Numbered from the stretch's first letter, positions 20,306 to 30,784 are shown. The stretch is DNA of 37,995 bases from Archangium sp. (GCA_022843845.1 JALHMW010000038.1:1-37995), one strand, 5' to 3'. Numbers and translations are program-made. Notes: generated by a model not told the origin, from the sequence alone.

Positions 20306-22381
20306 ATGGCTCCGCCCATTCGTCAGAACCGCATCATCGCCGAACTCGAGCGCAAGCGTCAGAAGCGCGTGGTCAAGCTCGAGGCGCTGCAGGACGCGAT
20401 CTTCAAGAGCGCCAGCGTCTCGACCATCGCCACCGACGCGAACGGCGTGATCCAGATCTTCAACTTCGGCGCGGAGCGCATGCTCGGCTACGCCGCCGCC
20501 GACGTCATCGACAAGCTCACCCCCGCCGACCTCTCAGATCCACAAGAGCTGCTCGCTCGCGCAAAGGCACTGAGCCAGGAGCTGAAGACTCCCATCGCTC
20601 CCGGCTTCGAGGCGCTCGTCTTCAAGGCCTCTCGTGGTCTCGAGGACATCTACGAGCTGACGTACATTCGCAAAGACGGCACCCGCTTCCCGGCCGTCCT
20701 CGCGGTGTCTGCGCTGCGAAACGCCGCCGAGAAGATCATCGGCTACCTGCTCATCGGCACCGACAACACGGTTCGCAAACTCTTCGAAGCAGAGCAGGAG
20801 CGGCTGGCCCAGCGGCTGCGCGACAGCCAATTCTACACGCGGTCTCTGCTCGAGGCGAACCCCGACGCGCTGATGACCACCGACCCTTCGGGCATCATCA
20901 CCGACGTGAACAAACAGATGGAGGCCCTCACCGCCGCCACCCGCGACGAGCTGATCGGCGCGCCCTTCAAGCAGTACTTCACCGACCCTGAGCGCGCGGC
21001 CGCCGGCATCAAACAGGTGCTCAGCGAGAAGACCGTCAGGGACTACGAGCTGACCGCGCGCTCCCGCGACGGCAAGCAGACGGTGGTCTCGTACAACGCA
21101 GCCACCTTCTACGATCGTGATCGCACGCTGCAGGGCGTCTTCGCCGCTGCGCGCGACGTCACCGAGCGCAAACGCCTCGACGCGGTGCTCGCAGACAAGA
21201 ACACCGAGCTCGAGTCGGCCCGCAAGGTCGCCGACAAGGCCAACCTGGCGAAGTCGGAGTTCCTCTCGAGCATGAGCCACGAGCTTCGCTCGCCCCTCAA
21301 CGCGATTCTCGGCTTCTCGCAGTTGATGGAATCAGAGGTGCCCGCGCCTTCGCCGTCGCAGCTGGGCAGCATTCAGCAGATCCTCAAGGCCGGCTGGTAT
21401 CTGCTCAAGCTGGTCAACCAGATCCTCGACCTGTCGGCGGTGGAGTCGGGGAAGCTGAGCATGTCGGTCGAGCCGGTCGGGCTGGCCGAGGTGTTCGCCG
21501 AGGCCAGAGACATCATCGGCCACCAGGCGACGCAGCGGGGCCTCACGCTCACCTTTGCGACGCTGGTCTCACGGCACTTCGTCCTGGCCGACCGCACCCG
21601 GCTCAAGCAGGTGCTGATCAACCTGCTGTCCAACGCGGTCAAATACAACCGGCAGGGCGGGTCGATCGACGTCGAGTTCGAGGCGGGCCCGGAGCGCACG
21701 CGCATCAGCGTTCGCGACACCGGCGCCGGGCTTGGGGAAGACGAACTCCCGCAGCTCTTCCAGGCCTTCAACCGCCTCGGGCACGAGGGCGGCACCGTCG
21801 AAGGCACCGGCATCGGCCTGGTCATGAGCAAGATGCTGGTCGAGATGATGGGCGGCGTCATGGGCGTCGACAGCCGCGTGGGCACCGGCAGCACCTTCTG
21901 GTTCGAGCTGGCGACCTCGGCCGCGCCCCACCTGAACGCCTCCGCCGACGCGACGGCGACGACCCAGCCCCGCGAGGTCCGCGGCCCTCAGACGGTGCTC
22001 TACATCGAGGACAACCAGGCCAACCTCGAGCTCGTCGCGCAGCTCATCGCGCGCCACTCCGGCCTCGCGCTGTTGACCGCCACCACTGCCGAGATCGGCA
22101 TCGAGCTGGCTCGAGAGCACCTGCCTCAGCTGGTGCTGATGGACGTGAACCTGCCTGGCATGAATGGCTATCAAGCGCTCCAGCGGCTACAGCGCGATCC
22201 GAGCACGGCCGGAATTCCTGTGCTGGCCATCAGCGCCAACGCGATGGCTGGCGACATCAAGAGAGGCCTCGCCGCCGGCTTCGTCCGCTACCTCACCAAG
22301 CCCATCAACGTCGTCGAGTTCATGCGCGCCATCGACGAGGTCTTGAACACCCAACCCGCAGTCACCCAGGCAGGGATGTGA
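20306..22381 (+). CDS. soluble PAS-PAS hybrid sensor histidine kinase with receiver domain
   Basis: A 691-aa kinase with no membrane segment. Two PAS domains come first (about 20-150, with STIATDANGVIQIFNFGAER; and about 180-290, with DALMTTDPSGIITDVN). A short coiled linker leads to a HisKA domain with His325 in FLSSMSHELRSPLNAILGFS. The HATPase region follows with N-box LINLLSNAVKYN, DTGAGLG and GTGIGLVMSKML. A C-terminal receiver (about 565-685) begins LYIEDNQAN and has phospho-acceptor Asp613 in LVLMDVNLPG and a Lys in YLTKPI. It likely senses a cytoplasmic signal and relays phosphate internally or to the next gene product. Its stop overlaps the GTG of the following response regulator (GTGA), implying translational coupling. 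Start ATG 20306 is preceded by AGAGG. Confidence 0.93.
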   Translation: MAPPIRQNRIIAELERKRQKRVVKLEALQDAIFKSASVSTIATDANGVIQIFNFGAERMLGYAAADVIDKLTPADLSDPQELLARAKALSQELKTPIAPGFEALVFKASRGLEDIYELTYIRKDGTRFPAVLAVSALRNAAEKIIGYLLIGTDNTVRKLFEAEQERLAQRLRDSQFYTRSLLEANPDALMTTDPSGIITDVNKQMEALTAATRDELIGAPFKQYFTDPERAAAGIKQVLSEKTVRDYELTARSRDGKQTVVSYNAATFYDRDRTLQGVFAAARDVTERKRLDAVLADKNTELESARKVADKANLAKSEFLSSMSHELRSPLNAILGFSQLMESEVPAPSPSQLGSIQQILKAGWYLLKLVNQILDLSAVESGKLSMSVEPVGLAEVFAEARDIIGHQATQRGLTLTFATLVSRHFVLADRTRLKQVLINLLSNAVKYNRQGGSIDVEFEAGPERTRISVRDTGAGLGEDELPQLFQAFNRLGHEGGTVEGTGIGLVMSKMLVEMMGGVMGVDSRVGTGSTFWFELATSAAPHLNASADATATTQPREVRGPQTVLYIEDNQANLELVAQLIARHSGLALLTATTAEIGIELAREHLPQLVLMDVNLPGMNGYQALQRLQRDPSTAGIPVLAISANAMAGDIKRGLAAGFVRYLTKPINVVEFMRAIDEVLNTQPAVTQAGM

Positions 22382-23292
22382 AGACGATGATGCGCCCCAC
22401 TGACATTCTCAACGGCAAGATCCTGATCGTCGATGACGAAGAGGCCAACGTCGCCCTGCTCGAGCAGCTCCTCAAGGGGGCCGGTTACGTCGATGTCTCA
22501 TCGACCACCGACGCGGAGAAGGTCTGCGAGCTGCACCTCATCAACCACTTCGATCTCATCCTGCTCGACCTGCACATGCCGGGCATGGATGGCTTTCAGG
22601 TGATGGAGAACCTCAAGCAGATCGAGCGCGACAGCTACATTCCCGTGCTCGTCCTGACGGCGCACCCCGATCACAAGGTGCGCGCGCTGAACGCCGGCGC
22701 GAGGGACTTCCTCAGCAAGCCGTTCGATCTGCCAGAGGTGCTGGCGCGTGTGCACAACATGCTCGAGGTGCGGCTGCTGCACCGTGAGACGAGAAGGCTC
22801 TACGCGCGGGTGCTCGCCGAGCAGAAGGCCTCGGAGCGCCTGGTGAAGGACGTGCCGAACACCCTCGCCGTCCACTTCGACGCGCCTGCGCATGCCGAGG
22901 TGTTGACCGCTCCGGGCGTGGTCACCGAGAGCCACGCCGAGGTGATGGTGCTCTTCTCGGACATCATGGCCTTCACCCGGGTCGCCGAAGGGGCCAGCGC
23001 GAGAGTGCTGACCGGCGTGCTCGACGCCATCTCGAAGCGCTTCGACGGCGTGGACCATGGCGGGGCCTTCGTTCGCTCCACGGCGGTGAGTGAGGCGTAC
23101 CTGGCTGGCATCGGCCTGCCAGACGCCACGGCCGATCGATCGATCAGCGCCGCGAAGCTGGCCCTCGACGTGACCGAGGCGATGGACCGGTTCAACAGCC
23201 ACTCGCGCTGCAAGCTCAAGGTGCGCATCGGCTTCGAGACCCAGGTCGAAGACGAACTCGAGGCCAGCAGCGCGAACACCTTCGATCTCTAG
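22378..23292 (+). CDS. response regulator with truncated, degenerate class III cyclase-like domain
   Basis: A 304-aa protein whose GTG start overlaps the stop of the hybrid kinase. The receiver domain (about 14-130) has the acidic pair DDEE, phospho-acceptor Asp64 in LILLDLHMPGMDGF, and Lys in FLSKPFDLPE. After a helical linker, residues about 188-288 resemble the start of a class III adenylate/guanylate cyclase domain (AEVMVLFSDIMAFTRVAEGA). The first metal Asp is kept, but the second metal site (normally GDAYM) reads SEAYLAG. The domain stops after VRIGFETQ, where RIGIHTG normally continues, so the NxxxR region is missing. Catalysis is therefore unlikely. The C-terminal tail (EDELEASSANTFDL) looks foreign. 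It may act as a phosphorylation-dependent binding module or be a decayed gene. Confidence 0.85.
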   Translation: MKTMMRPTDILNGKILIVDDEEANVALLEQLLKGAGYVDVSSTTDAEKVCELHLINHFDLILLDLHMPGMDGFQVMENLKQIERDSYIPVLVLTAHPDHKVRALNAGARDFLSKPFDLPEVLARVHNMLEVRLLHRETRRLYARVLAEQKASERLVKDVPNTLAVHFDAPAHAEVLTAPGVVTESHAEVMVLFSDIMAFTRVAEGASARVLTGVLDAISKRFDGVDHGGAFVRSTAVSEAYLAGIGLPDATADRSISAAKLALDVTEAMDRFNSHSRCKLKVRIGFETQVEDELEASSANTFDL

Positions 23293-23511
23293 CGGGACGT
23301 TCAAGGCCTGGCGTTTCTCGATGACGAGACGCTGCTGCTCGCGTGGCCCGACCGTACCGATCGCGTCTCGCTCGCGTGGCTCGACGGTGGGGTGCTGCGG
23401 TTGCCGTCCTCGGAGCCGTCGGACCGCTTCGTGGTGACGAGCGACGAGGGCTTCTGGAGAGGCTCTTTCGTTCGCGGGCTGACGCTCGAGCGCTTCGATG
23501 GTGGGCGGTGA
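23293..23511 (+). pseudogene. C-terminal gene remnant in frame after the response regulator stop
   Basis: Immediately after the TAG at 23290-23292 the same frame continues as a natural protein sequence of 72 residues with no start codon at its head: RDVQGLAFLDDETLLLAWPD, then VSLAWLDGGVLRLP, then RFVVTSDEGFWRGSFVRGLT, ending RFDGGR and TGA. The strand pattern with repeated LAWPD/LAWLD resembles the last blade of a beta-propeller. It looks like the 3' end of a different gene joined to the truncated cyclase-like regulator by deletion or recombination. Confidence 0.5.
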
Positions 23512-23601
23512 CGGCCGGGCGGAGCGTGATGCCCGGCGTTGCCCTGAAGCTGCCCGATCTCGTGCCGCTGGTCAGCCCGGGCCGGGCGCATTCCGTCGGG
23601 C

Positions 23602-24120
23602 TTACGAGCCCAGCGGGTCCTTCACCTTCGCGAACGCCACCACCTGGTTCTTCCCGTACGCCTTCGCGCAGGCCGGGCACATCACGTAGCCGAAGTAGAG
23701 CTTCTCGAGCTCCCGGTCCTGCGCCTCGACCGCGTCCTTCATCTGCTCGGCCCAGGTGCCCATCTCGCTGTACGGGCCTTCGAAGACGCGGGTGAGGAAC
23801 GTGCCCGAGAGCGCCGTCATCTGCGCGCCGGGGACGGGCCGGGTGACCTCGATGAACAGCTCCGAGCCCCAGGGCGATGACTCGTCTGCGAGCATCAGCC
23901 GCTGCGCGGGCTCGGCGTGGGCGGCTTCGATGAGGGCGACGTCCTTCGTGATGCGCTTGCCCATGTTGAGGGGCACGTGAAGAAACGAGGCGACGTGATC
24001 TTTGAGAAACAGCTTGTGATCCCACCGCACTTCTTTGCCGTCCCAGCTCGCGGGATCGAAGGGTGGGCAGCACCCCGTGGGCTCGACGGCGTCCGCAGAA
24101 GGAATCGGTCGGGTCTGCAT
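23602..24120 (-). CDS. conserved-looking cytoplasmic protein with CxxC motif, function unknown
   Basis: A 172-aa protein starting at ATG 24120 with a strong ribosome site (GGAGG). It has no signal peptide. Visible features are a CCPPFDPASWDGKEVRWDH segment near the N-terminus, FEGPYSEMGTWAEQM in the middle (reminiscent of the YSxxGxW pattern of GyrI-like/SOUL-type small-molecule-binding folds), and MCPACAKAYGKN near the C-terminus, a possible metal or redox CxxC. I cannot assign a function; the GyrI-like resemblance is a weak inference. It is divergently oriented from the Ser/Thr kinase gene, with about 340 bp between them. Confidence 0.7.
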   Translation of the reverse strand: MQTRPIPSADAVEPTGCCPPFDPASWDGKEVRWDHKLFLKDHVASFLHVPLNMGKRITKDVALIEAAHAEPAQRLMLADESSPWGSELFIEVTRPVPGAQMTALSGTFLTRVFEGPYSEMGTWAEQMKDAVEAQDRELEKLYFGYVMCPACAKAYGKNQVVAFAKVKDPLGS

Positions 24121-24460
24121 GGCGGCACCTCCGACAGGCGGATGAGCATCGGCCGTGCCGACGACGGGCCGGGCGGACGTCGGGAGCCGGCTGCATGGAA
24201 TGCGCGTAAGCGGCCGGTGAAACGCAGCTGTTTCCGTTCAGCTCAGCGCGGCTGAGGCATGAGCAGACGCACGTTGGCGACCCCTGCGCGGCGAATGCGT
24301 CTGAGGACGCGCACGAGTGCATCATCGGACACCCGTGTCAGCGCATCGTCGGGCGATTCACCCGGAGCGGAACTGGTAACGAATCGGCCCCCGGCGACAC
24401 CCTGCGTGCGACCAACACGGCCGCCACAGTGGACATTTTCGGGTACCATGCAGCGCCCCC
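24121..24460. other. divergent intergenic region upstream of Ser/Thr kinase
   Basis: No confident gene. A minus-strand frame at 24243-24449 encodes 68 aa ending DDALVRVLRRIRRAGVANVR, which looks partly natural and could be a tiny gene or a relic; ATG 24449 is preceded by GGGGG. No clear sigma-70 or sigma-54 promoter was identified. Confidence 0.3.
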
Positions 24461-26152
<1,692 letters not shown>

Positions 26153-26156
26153 CGCC

Positions 26157-27107
26157 ATGCTGGTGACGCTGTTGACGGCCGCGGTGATGCAGGCTGCGCC
26201 GACGAATGACGTCTGGGTCGTGGTGACCAGCCGAAGTGGTGTGCCCGCGCCCCGTGCGCTCGAGACTGCCCGGGCGGTCTCCGCCGCGCTCGTGAAGGCG
26301 AACGTGCCGTCGGCGACGCCGGTCGAGGATCTGTCCAGCTGCAAGGGCAAGAAGCCGTGCCTCGTCGCGAAGGGCAAAGCGAAGGGCGTTCCGGCCATGG
26401 TGTTGGTCGAGGTCGGCGTGGTGCTCGGCGACGGCGTCGGTCAGGTCGAGGCCGTCTCGGTCGAGGAGTTCGGGAAGAAGCTCGCTGGCGCCCAGGTCGA
26501 AGGACCGGGCGACGCGCTGTCGGGGCTGCTCGTCGAGAAGACCTCGATGCTGGTGGAGCCGCTGAAGGACCTGCTCGGCCTCAAGGCTGCCCCCGTGGTG
26601 ATGAAGCCGATCGATCCGCCGAAGCCCGTCGAGGTCGTCAAGCCGGTGGAGCCGCCTCCGCCCGCGCCTCCCGTCGTCGTCGCCGAGGTGTTTCCGCCGC
26701 CGCCGCTGCCTGCGAACGAAGTCGTGGCGCCCGTGGAGCCGTCGACGCCGGCCTTCTTGACCCTTCCGCGCATCATCGGACTGGCGGCCGCAGGGGTTGG
26801 CCTGATCGGCGTGGTGCTCGGCAGCGTGTTTCTGGGTGAAGCCGCGTCTGCCTCGCGCGCCATCGATGCCGCGTGTGGTGCGACGCGAGATCCCTGCGCG
26901 AGCCTGACCGCGAACCAGGCCTACGCGCGCGGTTACCAGGCCCAGAGCGTCGGGCTTCCGATGCTCATCGGCGGAGGCGCGGTCGCCATCGCCGGCGCGG
27001 TGCTCTTCCTGCTGAACCCGCAGCCTGCGGCGACGTCGACGCCTGCGGTGTCGTTCATGCTGCTCCCGGGCGGAGCAGGCGCGTCGGTCGAGGTGTCGCT
27101 GCCGTGA
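26157..27107 (+). CDS. exported/membrane protein with Pro-rich linker and C-terminal helices, partner of kinase
   Basis: A 316-aa protein. ATG 26157 follows AAGGAG, which lies in the 3' end of the kinase gene, and begins a signal (MLVTLLTAAVMQAAP). The N-terminal domain (about 18-145) is alpha/beta (DVWVVVTSRSGVPAPRALET) with a CKGKKPC motif followed by a VPAMVLVEVGVV strand. This pattern is seen in myxobacterial envelope proteins with TolB-N-like folds. A Pro/Val-rich linker (about 150-205) precedes two hydrophobic helices (IIGLAAAGVGLIGVVLGSVF and LPMLIGGGAVAIAGAVLFLL) flanking a Cys-containing loop. It probably works at the inner membrane with the kinase. Its stop overlaps the sirtuin start (GTGA). 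Confidence 0.75.
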   Translation: MLVTLLTAAVMQAAPTNDVWVVVTSRSGVPAPRALETARAVSAALVKANVPSATPVEDLSSCKGKKPCLVAKGKAKGVPAMVLVEVGVVLGDGVGQVEAVSVEEFGKKLAGAQVEGPGDALSGLLVEKTSMLVEPLKDLLGLKAAPVVMKPIDPPKPVEVVKPVEPPPPAPPVVVAEVFPPPPLPANEVVAPVEPSTPAFLTLPRIIGLAAAGVGLIGVVLGSVFLGEAASASRAIDAACGATRDPCASLTANQAYARGYQAQSVGLPMLIGGGAVAIAGAVLFLLNPQPAATSTPAVSFMLLPGGAGASVEVSLP

Positions 27108-27829
27108 CCGCGCGGCTCACGCTGACGCCGACGTCGAAGGTGCTGATCCTCACCGGCGCTGGCGTGTCGGCTGAGAGCGGGGTGCCGACGTTTCGCGGCA
27201 CCAACGGGCTCTGGGAAGAGCGGCGCGTCGAAGAGGTCGCCTCGCCCCAGGGCTTCGACGCCGACGCGAAGCTGGTGTGGCGGTTCTACAGCCTGCGCCG
27301 CGACGGAGCGTCGAAGGTGAACCCGAACCCCGGCCACGAGGCGATCGCGACGCTCGAGGCGAGGCTTGGAGATCGTTTCCTGCTCGCGACCCAGAACGTC
27401 GACGGCCTGCACACGCGCGCCGGCTCGAAGCGGATGATCTGCATTCACGGCGAGCTCTTCAAGACGCGCTGTGAGCGCTGTAACGAGCCGTTCGTCGACA
27501 CGAAGACGTACTTCGACGCCGTGCCGCGTTGTGAAACGTGTGACGGGCGGCTGCGGCCTCACATCGTGTGGTTCGGAGAGATGTTGAACCCCACCCACCT
27601 CACGCAGATCGACGGGTTCATCGAGTCGGCTGGGCCCGAGCTCGTCTTCCTCGCCATCGGGACGTCGGGGCAGGTCTACCCCGCGGCCGGCTTCGTCGAT
27701 GCGGCCAGGCGCGTCGGCGGGCAGTGCTGGCTCGTCGACGTCGATCCGACACCGGAGTACGCGCGGCGCTTCGATCACGTGGTGCGCGGGAAGAGCGGGG
27801 AAGTGCTCCCGGCGTTGTTCGCGCCGTGA
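27104..27829 (+). CDS. sirtuin NAD-dependent protein deacylase
   Basis: A 241-aa Sir2-family enzyme that removes acyl groups from lysine using NAD. Motifs are the NAD-binding GAGVSAESGVPTFRG (18-32), TQNVDGLH (96-103), catalytic His115 (IHGELFK), Zn Cys at 123, 126, 143 and 146, and RPHIVWFGEML. The segment WRFYSLRR supplies Tyr62 and Arg65. This Y-x-x-R pair marks class III sirtuins such as E. coli CobB and human SIRT5 and suggests desuccinylase/demalonylase ability. GTG 27104 overlaps the preceding stop; the frame upstream of it is just an overlap with the previous gene. Length is normal and no key residue is missing. The gene is convergent with the M16 protease gene, only 11 bp away. Confidence 0.93.
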   Translation: MTARLTLTPTSKVLILTGAGVSAESGVPTFRGTNGLWEERRVEEVASPQGFDADAKLVWRFYSLRRDGASKVNPNPGHEAIATLEARLGDRFLLATQNVDGLHTRAGSKRMICIHGELFKTRCERCNEPFVDTKTYFDAVPRCETCDGRLRPHIVWFGEMLNPTHLTQIDGFIESAGPELVFLAIGTSGQVYPAAGFVDAARRVGGQCWLVDVDPTPEYARRFDHVVRGKSGEVLPALFAP

Positions 27830-27840
27830 GTCGCTCCTGG

Positions 27841-29127
27841 TCAGCCCAACAGCCTGCGTGCACCTGACGCCGCGCGCTGCATCGGGCCCTTCGCTTCTTT
27901 CGGGCCGACGCCGACCGTCACCAGCCCATCTGCCACGAGGTACTGCTGCGCGACGCGCACCAGATCGCGCAACCGCACCCGCCGCGCCTGCGCCTTCTTC
28001 TCCGCGAAGCTCTCGGCGGGACGGAACAGCTCGCTGCCTGCGAACCAGCCGACGAGATCGCCCGGCGAGTCCTGCAGGAAGTCGACGTGCATCTCGAAGC
28101 GGCGCTGCGCGCGACGGAGCTCATCGGCCCCGATCTTCCCCCGGCGCAGCGTCGCGAGCGTCGACAACACCTCGCGCACCACCGCGCCTGCCTGCTCGGG
28201 AGCGCATGCGCCATCGACCTCGAAGCTCCCGGTGTCGTGGAAGGTCTCGATGGTCGCCGCGATGGAGTACGCGAGCCCGCGCCTCTCGACGATGTTGTGC
28301 GGCAGCCGCGACGAGAGCCCGTCATCGAGCACCCGGCGCAGCAACGACAGCGGCATCGCGTCGGGGTGCTCGTCGGCGACGGTGGGGAAGGTGAGGCGGA
28401 ACTCGACCTGCGACTCCTCGAGCCGCACGTAGTGGAACGCGCCCTTCGACAGCGGCGTCGGCGGCAGCTCTTCGACACGCGGCCCTCTGGGCAGCTTCGC
28501 GAACGCGCGCTTCGTGCGCTCCACGACGTCGGCGTGCTGCACCGGCCCCGCGACGCCCACCACCATGTTTCCGGTCACGTAGTGCGTCGCGAAGTGCTGC
28601 CGCACGTCGCGCATCGAGAGCTTCTTCACGATCTCGGGTGTCCCGGCGATCTTGAAGCTCAAGGGGTGCTCGCCGAAGACCTGCATCTTGGTGAGGTTGT
28701 CGACGTCGACGTCGCGGCCCTTCTCGTCCACCTCGTCCAGCATCTCCTCGAGGATGATGCGCTTCTCGGTGTCGAGGTGGACCAGCCGCGGCTGCGTCAG
28801 CATGTCGCCCAGGATCGCCAGCGACACGCCCAGGCCGTCAGGGTGCGTCGGCGTGTAGAACGAGCTCGAGTCACGCATGGTGACGCCGTTGAGGTTGCCG
28901 CCGACGGCTTCGACCGCCGCGTTCATGCGAACCGAGTCGGGGAACCTTCGGCTGCCGCGGAAGAAGAGGTGCTCGAGCAGGTGGCTGACGCCGTTGGTCT
29001 GCTTCGATTCGTGCCGGGAGCCCACGCGCACGAAGACCGAGCAGACCGCGCTGTGCAGGTGCTTCGTCTCGACGGTGACGCAGGTCAGGCCCGAGGGGAG
29101 AACGTCTTTGAAGACCTTGAAGCTCAC
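27841..29127 (-). CDS. M16-family zinc peptidase
   Basis: A 428-aa insulinase/mitochondrial-processing-type peptidase. The inverted zinc motif is His49-Leu-Leu-Glu52-His53 (GVSHLLEHLFFRG), with the distal Glu ligand in ILEEMLDE (about 127-128), and the M16-typical NAAVEAVGGNLNG follows. The C-terminal half carries the second M16 fold, with RRVLDDGLSSRLPHNIVERR and RRGKIGADELRRAQ. No signal peptide is visible, so it is probably cytoplasmic or a periplasmic protein with an unrecognised signal. It lacks a paired inactive M16 subunit in the window. GTG 29127 overlaps the stop of the upstream sensor kinase by 4 bp (GTGA), implying co-translation. Confidence 0.92.
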   Translation of the reverse strand: MSFKVFKDVLPSGLTCVTVETKHLHSAVCSVFVRVGSRHESKQTNGVSHLLEHLFFRGSRRFPDSVRMNAAVEAVGGNLNGVTMRDSSSFYTPTHPDGLGVSLAILGDMLTQPRLVHLDTEKRIILEEMLDEVDEKGRDVDVDNLTKMQVFGEHPLSFKIAGTPEIVKKLSMRDVRQHFATHYVTGNMVVGVAGPVQHADVVERTKRAFAKLPRGPRVEELPPTPLSKGAFHYVRLEESQVEFRLTFPTVADEHPDAMPLSLLRRVLDDGLSSRLPHNIVERRGLAYSIAATIETFHDTGSFEVDGACAPEQAGAVVREVLSTLATLRRGKIGADELRRAQRRFEMHVDFLQDSPGDLVGWFAGSELFRPAESFAEKKAQARRVRLRDLVRVAQQYLVADGLVTVGVGPKEAKGPMQRAASGARRLLG

Positions 29128-30665
29128 GTGAGCGGGAACTTCATCACGAAGGTCGTTCCCTGCTGCACGGTTTCGTCGATTCCGATGCTGCCCCCGTGCG
29201 TTTCGACGATCTGCCGTGACAACGACAGCCCGATGCCCGAGCCGCGCGCCTTGGTCGAGAAGAAGGGCTCGAACAGCCGCGCGCGCACCTCGTCGGGAAT
29301 ACCCGGGCCGGTGTCTTCGACGCGCACCACGCCGTCCTGGCCTTCGCGGCTGACGACGATTCTCAAGGAGCCGCCCGTGGCCATCGCCTCGCGCGCGTTG
29401 CGGAACAGGTTCAAGAACACCTGGCGAAGCTGCCCTTCGTCGGCCTGGAGGGGCAGCGGCTCAGCCGGGACGACGGTCGACACGGCGACGCCGGAGCGCT
29501 CGAGCTCTTCACGCGAGAAGCCGATCACGCTCTGCACGATCGCCGACAGCTCCTCCTTGCGCAGCACGGGCCGGGGCAGGCGGGCGAGCTTCAGGTACTC
29601 CTCGGTGATCTCGGTGATGCGGTCGACCTCGCGCGTGACGGCGGCGAGCAGGTGCCGCGCCTCTGACGCGTCTTGCGGATCGGCGAAGGTGGCCGCCTCG
29701 AGCTGATCGCCCAGCATCTCGACGTTGAGCCCGATGCTCGAGAGCGGGTTCCGCACTTCGTGCGCGACCTGCGCCGACACGCGCCCGGCCGCCGCGAGCC
29801 GCTCCGCGCGCAACAGCGCTTCCTGTTTCTGGGCCAGCTGCGCTTCACGTTCGGCCAGCGATCTCGCCATCGCGTCGAACTCGCGCGCCAGCACGGCGAT
29901 CTCGTCTTCACCCGCGATGCCCAGCTTGGCCGAGTAGTCGCCGCGCGAGATGCGCGACACGCCGTCGATCAGCGTCCTCACCGGGCGAAGCGAACGCGCC
30001 GCGAAGCCGGTGGCCAGCAGGCCGACGATGATCGCCAGCACCGAGAGGCCGATGATCGCGACGCCGGCCCGCCGCTCCCGCTCCTGGGTGAGGGCGACGC
30101 GCTGCCGGGTGCGGGCCTCGAGCGAGCTGTGGAGCAGCTTGATCGTCGCCCCCAGGGCCGTCTCGGCGTCCTGCAGCCGATCGAGTCGGAGGTTCGCCAC
30201 GGTCGGGTCGGGCTTTGGTTGCTCGAGCACCAGGTACGCTGCATCGGCCACCTCTCGGTACTCGGCGTACTTCGTCTTCAGCTCACCGAGCCGGCGCCGC
30301 ACGTCGTTGATGAAGTTCGTCTCGTCGGTCGGCGCGAAGTCCTCGAGGCGGCGCGTCAACGACAGCGCCTCTTCGAGCTGCCGGTCCATCTGTTCGAAGA
30401 AGTAGCGGCGCGCGAGCTGAATCATCATGCGGCGCACCGCGACGTCGGCCTGTTCGCGCAGCCTCACCGTGTCGTTGGCCTGGTTCTTCTGGAACGACTC
30501 GAGCGTCGCCGCCGTCTGACTGAGCGCCAGGTAGCCCTCGCTCAACAACCGGATCTCGACCTGCCCACGGTGAAGCTCGGTCACGCTGAAGAGTGACACC
30601 GCTCCGAAGGTGACCAGCACCACGGCGTAGCCGAGGAAGATTCTGGTCGCGAGCGAGAGCCGCAT
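29124..30665 (-). CDS. membrane sensor histidine kinase with HAMP domain
   Basis: A 513-aa kinase. The first transmembrane helix is near residues 7-28 (IFLGYAVVLVTFGAVSLFSV). A long helical periplasmic sensor (about 30-195) follows, with Gln/Glu/Arg-rich coils, then a second helix (VAIIGLSVLAIIVGLLATGF, about 202-221). A HAMP domain (RPVRTLIDGVSRISRGDYSA) and coiled linker lead to HisKA with His302 (VAHEVRNPLSSIGLN) and an HATPase (LNLFRNAREAMA, DTGPGIPD, GSGIGLSLSRQIVE). No receiver is attached, so the cognate regulator is elsewhere. The VAHEVRNPL form is typical of NtrB/AtoS-like kinases that often pair with sigma-54 activators. It is co-translated with the M16 protease gene. The start ATG 30665 faces the divergent PEGA-protein gene. 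Confidence 0.92.
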   Translation of the reverse strand: MRLSLATRIFLGYAVVLVTFGAVSLFSVTELHRGQVEIRLLSEGYLALSQTAATLESFQKNQANDTVRLREQADVAVRRMMIQLARRYFFEQMDRQLEEALSLTRRLEDFAPTDETNFINDVRRRLGELKTKYAEYREVADAAYLVLEQPKPDPTVANLRLDRLQDAETALGATIKLLHSSLEARTRQRVALTQERERRAGVAIIGLSVLAIIVGLLATGFAARSLRPVRTLIDGVSRISRGDYSAKLGIAGEDEIAVLAREFDAMARSLAEREAQLAQKQEALLRAERLAAAGRVSAQVAHEVRNPLSSIGLNVEMLGDQLEAATFADPQDASEARHLLAAVTREVDRITEITEEYLKLARLPRPVLRKEELSAIVQSVIGFSREELERSGVAVSTVVPAEPLPLQADEGQLRQVFLNLFRNAREAMATGGSLRIVVSREGQDGVVRVEDTGPGIPDEVRARLFEPFFSTKARGSGIGLSLSRQIVETHGGSIGIDETVQQGTTFVMKFPLT

Positions 30666-30680
30666 CAGTCGAGTACTACA

Positions 30681-30710
30681 TTGACCGCTACTGTCGGAGA
30701 AGCCTACGTT
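30681..30710 (+). promoter_or_regulatory. possible sigma-70-like promoter before PEGA-protein gene
   Basis: TTGACC at 30681-30686 and TACGTT at 30705-30710 are spaced 18 bp, in the short divergent region upstream of 30785. The -10 match is weak. Confidence 0.3.
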
Positions 30711-30784
30711 GCCGCCGGGCGATCACTCATTTTTCCGTGAGCCGATCACACCCAAACCCAGCGCCGCCGAGGCTGATTCCCCTT

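Noticed and set aside
22930..23292. Functional adenylate/guanylate cyclase
   Set aside because: The second metal-binding Asp is replaced and the C-terminal catalytic region is missing.
24243..24449. Small minus-strand gene of 68 aa upstream of the Ser/Thr kinase
   Set aside because: Only its last 30 residues look natural and no independent support exists; mentioned within the intergenic entry.
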